Both the position numbers and the translations under genes were made by a program. From Candidatus Aminicenantes bacterium (lineage in GTDB: Bacteria; Acidobacteriota; Aminicenantia; UBA2199), in contig DSBM01000063.1 in assembly GCA_011049425.1 (NCBI GenBank), positions 1-33,377 on the forward strand: a stretch of DNA of 33,377 nt, written 5' to 3'. How positions within the stretch are numbered: the first letter of the stretch is position 1; each line of letters begins with the position of its first letter. The notes under the pieces are model-generated. The model saw only the letters and a list, made by a program, of their open reading frames with translations. It did not search any database and was not told the DNA's origin. This document shows, piece by piece, positions 1-6,954 of the stretch.

Positions 1-670
1 GGTCAGTGGTTTCAGCGGCCGGGGCGGAACCTTCCACGGTTTTCCGGGCCGCCTTATCGCGGTCGGCGATTTTCTGTTTTACCGCATTGATGACGCTCTC
101 CAGTTGCTGTTTTGCCTGCGGCGCGGTGGTTGCGCCAATGGCTTTCTGGTAAGCTTTTAAGGCTTTGGACAATTGGTTTTGCTTTTCATATCCACGGCCA
201 AGGTAAAGCAGGCCGGTGGAACGCAATCCCGCAGATTCGTCGCCGGCGGATTTCGCGGTCAGGGTTTGCAGGTGTTCAAGGTCCTTTACCGCCTGTTCCA
301 GCTTGCCCAGGAAAGGGGGCGTGTTTACGCCCAGGATGCCACGGTAAAAGCGGGGCAGGGGAGCGTCCGGCGCCGTTTCCACGGATTTGTTCAGCAATGT
401 AAAGGCCTCGTTGACCAGTTGTCCCGCTTCCATGAAATCCTCGGCTTTGCCCGCCTGCATGCCCTTGAAAAACCCCAGGGTGGAACAGAGCTCAACATTT
501 TGCGGAAATTTCTGAAGGGCCGTTTCCAGCAGGGTCACCGCTTCCTTTATTTTGCCGGATTTTTCCAGTTCTTCGGCCCGGCTGATTGCCTGATTCACTT
601 CATTTCCAAAAAGTCCGGCGGCACCGAACAACAGCATGACAACGATTAAGACTCTGGCGATGCGATTCAT
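1..670 (-). CDS. Exported tetratricopeptide-repeat protein, C-terminus cut by window edge
   Basis: Reading leftward from an ATG at 668-670, an open frame of 223 codons runs off the window without a stop. The start is preceded by a purine-rich ribosome site (GGAGAGGAAAA). Residues 1-22 form a signal peptide or anchor: MNRIAR followed by a hydrophobic stretch LIVVMLLFGAAGLF. The rest alternates amphipathic helices in TPR style, for example AISRAEELEKSGKIKEAVTL near residues 27-46 and LSKALKAYQKAIGA near residues 168-181. The last visible part is rich in Lys, Ala and Glu. TPR proteins are protein-protein scaffolds; nothing here shows a specific partner, and it probably acts outside the cytoplasmic membrane. 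It has the same orientation as the C69 peptidase gene but is separated from it by 335 bp, so it is likely a separate transcript. Confidence 0.8.
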   Translation of the reverse strand, partial: MNRIARVLIVVMLLFGAAGLFGNEVNQAISRAEELEKSGKIKEAVTLLETALQKFPQNVELCSTLGFFKGMQAGKAEDFMEAGQLVNEAFTLLNKSVETAPDAPLPRFYRGILGVNTPPFLGKLEQAVKDLEHLQTLTAKSAGDESAGLRSTGLLYLGRGYEKQNQLSKALKAYQKAIGATTAPQAKQQLESVINAVKQKIADRDKAARKTVEGSAPAAETTD

Positions 671-1005
671 TTTTCCTCTCCGATGCAATTGTCGATTTAT
701 AAAATTCCGTCTAAACCGGCGGTATTTGACGCAGCCTGGTCATATCCCTTCTACGATGTGTGAAGCACTCAGGTTCTTTAAAATATTTTTAACTCACATC
801 CCTGTGATGGGAATTTTTCGTGCGGGTGATGAGAAAGCCGGTGGGCTCTGTGATGATTGCATTTTTCTACGCTCTACAGGTCGGTTCGCGAACCGACCTT
901 GCACCTGTGCCACCTGCCTCTCGCCCCCAGCCGCTGGCCTGTTTCCTCCTGCCTCCCTGCCACCTGTCTCCTGCAAGCTTCTTTTCTCCAACTTTTCAAC
1001 TTTTC
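671..1005. other. Intergenic region with palindrome and pyrimidine-rich tract
   Basis: These 335 bases hold no credible gene. The left end (671-700) carries the ribosome site and an A/T-rich stretch (TATAAA on the minus strand) that may serve the TPR gene, but I found no convincing -35. A small dyad TCACA-N4-TGTGA lies near 795-808. A perfect 20-bp palindrome is at 879-898. From 899 to about 985 the plus strand is strongly C/T-rich with repeated CCTGCC, CACCTG and CTCCTG words, ending in the AACTTTTC repeat listed separately. Confidence 0.6.
879..898. repeat. Perfect 20-bp palindrome
   Basis: GGTCGGTTCG followed directly by CGAACCGACC is self-complementary over all 20 bases. It sits between two minus-strand genes, next to the pyrimidine-rich tract. 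There is no T-run after it on either strand, so it does not look like an intrinsic terminator. Such short GC-rich palindromes are often members of dispersed intergenic repeat families; only one copy is present here, so that is an inference. Confidence 0.65.
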
Positions 1006-1012
1006 TTATTCC
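985..1012. repeat. Short direct repeat, AACTTTTC type
   Basis: The plus strand reads CCAACTTTTCAACTTTTC, a 9-bp unit (CAACTTTTC) repeated in tandem. It abuts and slightly overlaps the 3' end of the C69 peptidase gene (stop at 1006-1008). A very similar unit, in the opposite sense, lies beyond the 3' end of ptsI at 6923-6946. Confidence 0.5.
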
Positions 1013-2643
1013 CTGTTGTTCGTATACTTCACGATCAGTTCGTCACGCAGTTCAGTAAACATATGCGTGACTTCACGCATCTGCCGGTTTGAGAAATCGG
1101 TTAAGAGTCTGCGGGCCTTTCGTGGATTCTTTTTGTACATGGCCGCGGCTTTCTGTTCGATTGCCGCCATGTCCACGAACATCTTTTCCTCAAAGGGATC
1201 GCGGCGGGCGCGCACGTCCTTGATGGCATCCTGGAACTGCAGGCGTGCCAGGTTGTCCACGAAGTCGATGGCCCAGCGCGCGGACTTCTGTTCATACTTC
1301 TGCGGGTTGTAAGTGTGGTAGGTGGGATCCACGGAAAGGTTGCCCGCATAGATGGGGACGTAGGGGGAAAAATAGGGGTTGTCCAGGTAAACGTAGTAGA
1401 TGCCGCCGATGGCCGCGGGCAGCCAGCTTCGCAATTGCGCCACCATACCGTAATGACCCCGGTGCCGCGCCACCGGCCTGCGATTGGTGATGCGCAACAG
1501 GCGGCGCAGTTCGTTTCCGGGGAATGGCGTGGCCAGGGGGCTCTTTTTGAACCCGCCCTTGCCGTCCAGAACGTACCAGGCCGGGTCTTCGCTCATGTCG
1601 TAGATGGATCCCTCGTGCACCGATCGCTGGAACGCCATGATGTCTTGGGGGGCAAGGGGTTTTTCCGGTTTTGCGGAGAAGGGGTAGAGGGCCAGGGGTT
1701 CCACTACCTGGTAGTACTGGTTCAGGCCTTTATGGGGGTCCTTTTCAAGCATGCGCTCAGGCAGGTTGACGGCATCGGGGGCGAAAACGTGGAAGAAAGA
1801 CCAGTAGCGGCTGGTGGCCCATTCCAGCGGCGGCGGCGCGTAGGCGTCCTGCCAGATAAAGGGCAGGCCGGATGCCGGATCGTACCATCCGCGCTCGATC
1901 GCCTCCTGCTTGTAGTTGGCGGAAGCCATGAACTCGGCCGGGTTGTCGATGTGGATCTGTTTGATGGTGCTCCAGTTGGGTATGATGATCGCCTGGTCGT
2001 CGGGCAGGCGCCGGGCGGCCCAGATGGCGCCGGGTCCGCCGCTTTCAGGTGTCCAGCCCGGGCCCACGGAAAACACTTCGAACACCCAGGCTTCATTAGG
2101 GTCGGCAATGACCAGGGCTTCGGCGCCGTCCGCGCCGCTGGACGGCAGAAACCCGTATTCAGTACACAGGCTTCCGATAAACGCGGTGGCTTCACGCGCG
2201 TTTTTGTGCCGTTGCAGCGCAAAGATCATGGCCTGCTCAATGGTCATGATCTGTTTGCCGGTTTCGTGGGTGACGGCCAGTTCCGGGCGCATGGAGGTGG
2301 TGCTTTCGCCGATGGCCAGTTGGTGCTCGTTGATGTGGGAATAGGCGGAATGAAAGTAGGCATAGGTTTGTTCCACCTGGGGGACGTAGCCCAGGATGCG
2401 GCCGTTGTCACCCAGGGGCAGGGAGGCGTCCTGGATGTCCAGGTACACCGGGGCCATGGCGCCGGGCTTGAAGGTTTGGGCCGGGACCCGGAAAATCCGC
2501 GAGTCCGCTCCGGTATCCGTATGTGAAACCAGTACCGATCCGTCTATTGTGGCTTTTTTGCCGGCCGCGATCAGGGTGCAGGCGTCCAGAACGGCTGGTC
2601 CCACGGCCAAAAAAAGCGTAATCAACGCAACCATGATTTTCAT
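1006..2643 (-). CDS. Secreted C69-family peptidase (dipeptidase-like)
   Basis: A 545-residue protein of the peptidase C69 (PepD/U34 dipeptidase) family, Ntn hydrolases that expose an N-terminal cysteine as nucleophile. Residues 1-21 form a signal peptide and the next residues are C22-T-L-I-A-A-G-K-K-A-T-I-D-G-S, the family start motif, so C22 is the likely catalytic residue after processing. Later family-like blocks include an aspartate-threonine segment near 42-46 (HTDTG) and the block around VFEVFSVGPGW. It should cleave dipeptides or short peptides outside the inner membrane. The start is fixed by the ribosome site AGGAGAG just upstream and by a good promoter at 2679-2707. It is divergent from feoAB. 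Substrate cannot be read from the sequence; the family also contains acyl-amino-acid hydrolases. Confidence 0.85.
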   Translation of the reverse strand: MKIMVALITLFLAVGPAVLDACTLIAAGKKATIDGSVLVSHTDTGADSRIFRVPAQTFKPGAMAPVYLDIQDASLPLGDNGRILGYVPQVEQTYAYFHSAYSHINEHQLAIGESTTSMRPELAVTHETGKQIMTIEQAMIFALQRHKNAREATAFIGSLCTEYGFLPSSGADGAEALVIADPNEAWVFEVFSVGPGWTPESGGPGAIWAARRLPDDQAIIIPNWSTIKQIHIDNPAEFMASANYKQEAIERGWYDPASGLPFIWQDAYAPPPLEWATSRYWSFFHVFAPDAVNLPERMLEKDPHKGLNQYYQVVEPLALYPFSAKPEKPLAPQDIMAFQRSVHEGSIYDMSEDPAWYVLDGKGGFKKSPLATPFPGNELRRLLRITNRRPVARHRGHYGMVAQLRSWLPAAIGGIYYVYLDNPYFSPYVPIYAGNLSVDPTYHTYNPQKYEQKSARWAIDFVDNLARLQFQDAIKDVRARRDPFEEKMFVDMAAIEQKAAAMYKKNPRKARRLLTDFSNRQMREVTHMFTELRDELIVKYTNNRE

Positions 2644-2678
2644 GATCTCTCCTGTTGGAAACGGTTTGTTGTCTCTTC

Positions 2679-2707
2679 ACTGTAACGGGATTGATGCGAG
2701 AAGTCAA
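2679..2707 (-). promoter_or_regulatory. Sigma-70-type promoter for the C69 peptidase gene
   Basis: On the minus strand TTGACT (2707-2702) is followed after exactly 17 bp by TACAGT (2684-2679). The predicted start is near 2672, about 30 nt before the ATG at 2643. It lies back to back with the feoAB promoter. Confidence 0.65.
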
Positions 2708-2826
2708 AGGTGCCGGCAATCGGTCGAAAGTTGCCTGGTGAGGATGGATCATTTTGAATGGACCGGCATCAAGGTGATCAATCGCTTTTAGTCTGCGTCT
2801 TTACCGCGACTCGGGAGCCGTTTTTC

Positions 2827-2855
2827 TTGACTTGGGTGGGGGCGAAGGGTACAAT
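2827..2855 (+). promoter_or_regulatory. Sigma-70-type promoter for feoAB
   Basis: TTGACT at 2827-2832 and TACAAT at 2850-2855 are separated by 17 bp. The predicted start is near 2862, giving a leader of about 16 nt with an AGGAAA ribosome site before the ATG at 2878. I looked for a Fur-type palindrome over the promoter and did not see a convincing one. Confidence 0.7.
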
Positions 2856-2877
2856 AACCTGTTCTCAGGAAATATTC

Positions 2878-3114
2878 ATGTCTCAAATAGATCTTTTGTG
2901 TGCGCCTGTTGACCGGGAATTAACCGTGGTGGATATCCTGGCCGGACCCCATCCCCGTCGCCGCCTGATCTCCATGGGCATTCATCCGGGTGATCGCCTG
3001 ATGAAATACAAGTCCGCCAACTGGGGGCCCGTTCTGGTGCGCAACGTCACCCAGAACGCCACCCGCATTGCCATCGGCAGGGGCCTGGCCCAGAAAATCA
3101 TCGTTACCCCATGA
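2878..3114 (+). CDS. feoA: FeoA, ferrous iron transport accessory protein
   Basis: A 78-residue SH3-like FeoA protein. The recognisable core is the run LISMGIHPGDRL (residues about 30-41), corresponding to the family's LxxMGIxPG(x)xI motif, followed by a short beta-rich tail with RGLAQKIIV near the C-terminus. FeoA is a small cytosolic protein that supports FeoB in Fe2+ uptake. I chose the ATG at 2878 because it follows CAGGAAA at a normal distance, gives the usual family length, and lies just after the promoter; an upstream in-frame ATG at 2758 would lie before the promoter. The stop overlaps the feoB start as ATGA, so the two are translationally coupled. Confidence 0.92.
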   Translation: MSQIDLLCAPVDRELTVVDILAGPHPRRRLISMGIHPGDRLMKYKSANWGPVLVRNVTQNATRIAIGRGLAQKIIVTP

Positions 3115-5030
3115 AGAAGGCGTTCACCATCGCCCTGGTGGGACAGCCGAACTCAGGCAAAAGTACGCTCTTCAATGTTTTGTCCGACCGCAAGGTCATG
3201 GCGTCAAATTTTTCCGGCACTTCGGTTGAAATCAGCCGTAGCGACATGGTGGCGCGCGGGCGGGTATTCCACGTGGTGGACCTGCCGGGAATCTATTCGC
3301 TTAATCCCGGTGATGAAGCGGAAAACGTTACCTTGCGTTTCCTGATGGAACAAGAGGTGGATTTAATCGTCAACGTGGTGGATGCCTCGCTGTTGTCGCG
3401 CAGCCTGGAACTTACCGTGGAACTGGCCGAATTAGGCATTCCCATGGTGATTGCCCTGAACATGTGGGACGAAGCCGGGCGCAAGGGATTGCAGATTTAC
3501 CCGGAAAAACTGGAAGAACGCCTGGGCATCAAGGTAAGACCCACTTCGGCTTTGTACGGCAAGGGAGTCGTCCGTTTGGTGGAAACCTCCTACCGTTGCC
3601 TGGTGGGGGAGTGTGATCCGCCCCGCCGCCTGCTTTATACGTCGCACATAGAAGAACTGGTGCGGGACCTGGAAGCGCGCATCCGGCCCCGGATTCGTCC
3701 CCCGCTGCGGGGTTCAGCCCGCTTTTACGCCATCAAGCTGCTGGAAAACACCGATTTCCTTCCCGATACGGTCATGCGGGGCCTGAACCGTTACGCCAAA
3801 CAGTTGCACCGGATAATCAGGGATTCGCATCATATCGAGCCCTACGAAGCCGTGTCATACGAGCGCCATCACCTGGCCATGAAGCTCACCGAAGAGATTT
3901 CTCATTTCGTGGACAGGCGCAGCCGATCCCTGCGCGAGCGCCTGGACCGTTTTCTGTTGCATCCCGTTGCCGGGCAATTCTTCATGCTGCTCTACCTGGT
4001 GCTTTTTTTTGTGGTGATCTTTCAGGTGGGGAATCTGCTGAGCGGATTGATGGAGCCGCTGCTGGAGCGCATTCCGCCTCTTTACGCGGGGTTGCGGAAC
4101 GCGGCTCCCTTCTGGTGGCACACCGTGAATGGGGCCTATCAAGGTTTTGCCGGCGCTTTGGGCATCGTTCTGCCTTACTTTCTGCCGTTGAGTTTCCTTA
4201 CCGCCCTGTTCATGGACACCGGGTACCTGGCACGAATGGCCTTTCTTCTGGACGGGGTCATGCACCGCATCGGTCTGCACGGCAAATCCGTGGCGCCGTT
4301 TATCATGGGCATGGGGTGCTCGGTTCCCGCGGTGTATGCCACCCGCATCATAGAGAATCGCCGCGACCGCACGCTCACGGCCATTCTGATTCCCTTTATT
4401 CCCTGTTCCGCGCGCACGGCGGTGATTTTCGCTTTGACCGCGGCGTTCGCCGGCCCGCTGGGAGCGGTTTTCGCCTACCTGCTGGTGGCGGTGGTGATCG
4501 GCGCCAGCGGCAAGTTGATGACGCTTTTTTTGGGCAAGCCCACGGGCCTGATACTGGAGATCCCGGATCTGCGCGTACCGTCCGCGGTGGTATCGTTGCG
4601 CAAAACCTGGACCATGATCCGCGAATTTCTGTTTGTGGCCGTACCTTTCCTGGTTGCCGGCAGCATCGGCATGTCCTGGCTGGAGCTGGCGAAAATCGAT
4701 CGCGCGGTCAATGCTTTCCTGGCGCCGTTCCTGCAGTCGGTGCTGGGTCTCCCGGCTGCGCTGGGAGCGGTGCTGGTTTTTGCGTTTTTCCGCAAGGAAC
4801 TGGTTTTGATCATGGCTACGGTGGCCCTGGGCGCCGCGACCCTGTCGACCTTGCCCCTGACCCCGGAGCAGGTGATGGTTTTCGTGGTTTTCGTGACTTT
4901 CTACTTTCCCTGCTTTTCAACCTTCGTGGTGATGTGGAAAGAGTTCGGCGCGCGTATCGCCTGGGGTTCGGCCGCGCTCAGCCTGGTCGTGGCCACCCTG
5001 GCCGCCCAGCTGGTGCGGGTGTTATGGTAA
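3111..5030 (+). CDS. feoB: FeoB, ferrous iron permease with G domain
   Basis: A 639-residue FeoB. The N-terminal G domain shows G1 GQPNSGKST (residues 11-19), G3 DLPG, G4 NMWD and G5-like SALYGKG. A helical linker (about 170-280) follows, then a polytopic membrane domain with the FeoB hallmark segment MGMGCSVPAVYATR and, after it, PCSARTAVI. It imports Fe2+ across the inner membrane, gated by GTP binding. At 639 residues it is on the short side for FeoB but has all core parts. No feoC follows. The gene overlaps feoA by 4 bp at its start and the convergent M14 gene by 9 bp at its end, so there is no room for a terminator between them. Confidence 0.96.
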   Translation: MKKAFTIALVGQPNSGKSTLFNVLSDRKVMASNFSGTSVEISRSDMVARGRVFHVVDLPGIYSLNPGDEAENVTLRFLMEQEVDLIVNVVDASLLSRSLELTVELAELGIPMVIALNMWDEAGRKGLQIYPEKLEERLGIKVRPTSALYGKGVVRLVETSYRCLVGECDPPRRLLYTSHIEELVRDLEARIRPRIRPPLRGSARFYAIKLLENTDFLPDTVMRGLNRYAKQLHRIIRDSHHIEPYEAVSYERHHLAMKLTEEISHFVDRRSRSLRERLDRFLLHPVAGQFFMLLYLVLFFVVIFQVGNLLSGLMEPLLERIPPLYAGLRNAAPFWWHTVNGAYQGFAGALGIVLPYFLPLSFLTALFMDTGYLARMAFLLDGVMHRIGLHGKSVAPFIMGMGCSVPAVYATRIIENRRDRTLTAILIPFIPCSARTAVIFALTAAFAGPLGAVFAYLLVAVVIGASGKLMTLFLGKPTGLILEIPDLRVPSAVVSLRKTWTMIREFLFVAVPFLVAGSIGMSWLELAKIDRAVNAFLAPFLQSVLGLPAALGAVLVFAFFRKELVLIMATVALGAATLSTLPLTPEQVMVFVVFVTFYFPCFSTFVVMWKEFGARIAWGSAALSLVVATLAAQLVRVLW

Positions 5031-6692
5031 TGGCGGGGGATTTGCCCGTGTCACGGTGCGGCTGAGTCCGGCCGGAATCTTTTTCACGCGCATGACCGGA
5101 TAGCTCCCGGGCCGGTTCGACCATTGGCGTTGAATCACGCGGTTGAAATGTCCCCATTGCAGCAAACCGTGCGCGGCGTCGGGTTCGAGAAGTTCGGGTA
5201 CCAGGCGGGCGAGGGGCTGGCTTAATGATATCCACCAGGTTCCGGCGGGGATCCTGCGCGTTGCGGTTTTGTATTCGCCTTCAACGCGAATCGGCACATG
5301 ACCTTGGAAAAGGTTGGGCTTTAATTCCACCCGGCTCAGCGAAAACACCTCGACATCCATCTCGATCTCATGATCCGTTTTTTCAACCACCAGGCCATGG
5401 CTCCGGAGCAATTCGGCGCTGTGCCTGAATGCCGGCTCCAGCAGGTAGGCAAGGGGCAGGTCGCGGGTGCGGGTCGCCCGCGTGTCGGCAAAGTATTTGA
5501 GTGGGTAGTCCCGGTGCTCGTCCGTGGGGCGTACGATCGAATCCCCGTACCAGGGCGGGTATTTGCTTTTCTCTTCCGGGGGAATGGGGGTGATTTTGAA
5601 GCGATAACTTTTCAAGACAAAATCCAGCAGCGGGATCACTTCGTAATCCAGGACAAAGTCTGATCCTGGAAACGCGTTGAATGTGCGCTGGTCCGCTTCG
5701 GCCGTCAGGCGCCGCATCGTGGGCAGGTGTTGTGCGGTGTACGCAATGACCGCGCGCAGGAACGCGTGGCAGGACAGCACCCGGGTGCGGAAATCGGCAT
5801 GGGAGTAGTTTTCATCCAGAATGGTAAAGCGGTTGCGCAGTCCCACGTAGTTGGTGGAATAGAGTGCTCCGAAAGCGTGGTTGGCCCAGCCCTCTTCCGG
5901 TTTGGCGCGGTTACGGAAATTGCCGTAGGGAACGCTATCGAAACCGAACTTTTCTTTCAGGGTTTTCTGAACTGCAGGAAACATCGTTTTCCACATATAT
6001 TCACGCAGGGTCGGATCGCTGTTTGGATTGGACAATGTAGTATAGGTAACCGGTTCACGATGGTACGAGCCGTTCGTGGTGTGCAGATCCACGAACAATA
6101 CCGGATCCCAGTGGCGGAGCACTTGAATCAATCCCTGCATTTCCGGGCTTTCCATTTTCAGAAAATCACGGTTCAAATCCAGGTTCTGTGCGTTTGCCCG
6201 TATTCCCGCCAGTTCGGGGCCGTTGTCTCCGCGGTTGAGACCGAAGCGGTCATTGCCGTCGGGATTGAAATCGGGGACAATCAACAGGACCTGTTGTTCC
6301 AGCAAATCCGCGGAGGGGGAAAGCGCCAGTTCGCGGATCAGCATGAGCGAGGCGGTTTTGCCCTCGACTTCGCCGGCATGGATGTTGGCGTTGATCAATA
6401 CACAGGAACGATTGTCCAGGCGCATGGCCGCGGGAGATGCGATGCCGTCACGGCTGACCACGACCATGGGAATAGTGCGGCCTTCCGTTGACGTGGCCAT
6501 GTGGATTACACGGACCCGTGAAGAGGATGCCTGCAGGCGCGCCACCAGGCTCATGACTTCCGCGTGGCTGGAAGTGCGGGAATACTCGCTGGACTCTGCA
6601 ACGGTCTGGAAATGCACTGCAAGGTTTGCCGGCTGGAGGGTTGATAATAAAACAAACAGCGCCGGTATCAGATAAAAAGATTTGGGGGGCAT
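5022..6692 (-). CDS. Secreted M14-family zinc carboxypeptidase-like protein
   Basis: A 556-residue protein with an N-terminal signal peptide (MPPKSFYLIPALFVLLSTL, then a hydrophilic region). The M14 metal site is visible: H105-x-x-E108 in NIHAGEVEGK, a substrate-binding-like block NLDLNRDF (170-177), and the third zinc ligand H204 in FVDLHTT. A glutamate in LDENYSH near residue 300 is a plausible catalytic base. M14 enzymes remove C-terminal amino acids; this one probably acts in the periplasm or outside. The ATG at 6692 is chosen over one 69 bp upstream because GGAGG precedes it and the signal peptide then starts at residue 1. The 200 C-terminal residues are not recognised. Together with the C69 peptidase this suggests peptide scavenging. 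Confidence 0.85.
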   Translation of the reverse strand: MPPKSFYLIPALFVLLSTLQPANLAVHFQTVAESSEYSRTSSHAEVMSLVARLQASSSRVRVIHMATSTEGRTIPMVVVSRDGIASPAAMRLDNRSCVLINANIHAGEVEGKTASLMLIRELALSPSADLLEQQVLLIVPDFNPDGNDRFGLNRGDNGPELAGIRANAQNLDLNRDFLKMESPEMQGLIQVLRHWDPVLFVDLHTTNGSYHREPVTYTTLSNPNSDPTLREYMWKTMFPAVQKTLKEKFGFDSVPYGNFRNRAKPEEGWANHAFGALYSTNYVGLRNRFTILDENYSHADFRTRVLSCHAFLRAVIAYTAQHLPTMRRLTAEADQRTFNAFPGSDFVLDYEVIPLLDFVLKSYRFKITPIPPEEKSKYPPWYGDSIVRPTDEHRDYPLKYFADTRATRTRDLPLAYLLEPAFRHSAELLRSHGLVVEKTDHEIEMDVEVFSLSRVELKPNLFQGHVPIRVEGEYKTATRRIPAGTWWISLSQPLARLVPELLEPDAAHGLLQWGHFNRVIQRQWSNRPGSYPVMRVKKIPAGLSRTVTRANPPPLP

Positions 6693-6720
6693 AGAGGTCC
6701 TCCGGTTGTGGAATAATCGA

Positions 6721-6749
6721 ATTCTGGCACGGGATTTGCGGGCTGTCAA
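6721..6749 (-). promoter_or_regulatory. Sigma-70-type promoter for the M14 peptidase gene
   Basis: On the minus strand TTGACA (6749-6744), 17 bp, then CAGAAT (6726-6721). The predicted start is near 6714, about 20 nt before the ATG at 6692. It overlaps a sigma-54-like site on the other strand. Confidence 0.55.
6725..6740 (+). promoter_or_regulatory. Sigma-54 (-24/-12) promoter-like site facing right
   Basis: The plus strand reads TGGCACGGGATTTGCG. The -24 element TGGCACG and the -12 element TTGC match the RpoN consensus, with the GG and GC dinucleotides exactly 10 bp apart; only the last base (G for A/T) departs. A start would be expected near 6751. No protein gene lies downstream on this strand before the 3' end of ptsI, which is antisense. 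It is a match to a known consensus, not a shown promoter. Confidence 0.4.
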
Positions 6750-6761
6750 GCAACTATTCAA

Positions 6762-6954
6762 AACAGGTGATAACAGGGCATCTCCCCGAAAAGCATAGTA
6801 TATAGGTCATTCCGGGAATCGAATATTGTGCAAATCAAGAATAGCATGAAGGGACTTGGATTATCACTCCCCCGGGAGCTAGTTTTCCACAAGATTCGTG
6901 AAGAAGTGGTTAAGAAGAAATGGGAAAGTTGGAAAGTTGGAAAGGTCTGTGAGT
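6762..6954. other. Gene-free stretch; possible small RNA or 3' untranslated region
   Basis: No credible protein frame. Going right from the sigma-54-like site, a weak hairpin CTCC-CCCG-GGAG (6867-6878) is followed by CTAGTTTT, which could end a transcript of about 135 nt. The GGAAAGTT repeat follows at 6923-6946. On the minus strand this is the region after the ptsI stop codon; no strong terminator is visible there. Confidence 0.3.
6923..6946. repeat. Three tandem 8-bp units, GGAAAGTT type
   Basis: GGAAAGTT, GGAAAGTT and GGAAAGGT follow one another without gaps. The block lies 9 bp past the ptsI stop codon. It resembles the reverse complement of the repeat at 985-1012. Confidence 0.6.

Noticed and set aside
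795-808. CRP-like site TCACA-N4-TGTGA
   Set aside because: The half-sites are in the reverse order and spacing compared with the CRP consensus TGTGA-N6-TCACA.
1315-2526. Long plus-strand open frame opposite the C69 peptidase gene
   Set aside because: It is antisense to a well-supported peptidase with signal peptide and promoter, has no ribosome site, and its protein has no recognisable motif; high G+C coding strands often leave such open frames.
2858-2869. Iron-responsive hairpin or Fur box in the feoA leader
   Set aside because: CCTG-TTCT-CAGG is too short, the predicted transcript starts inside it, and no Fur-like palindrome is present.
4115-5065. Plus-strand frame overlapping feoB in another phase
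   Set aside because: The protein is Arg/Gly/Pro/His-rich with no membrane or domain pattern, while feoB in the same place is clear.
5727-6491. Plus-strand frame of 254 codons opposite the M14 gene
   Set aside because: It is antisense to the zinc-site coding region, and its own sequence lacks any domain.
6867-6886. Intrinsic terminator for ptsI or a small RNA
   Set aside because: The stem is only 4 bp (5 with an impossible 2-nt loop) and the T-run is short; kept only as a possible end for the small RNA candidate.
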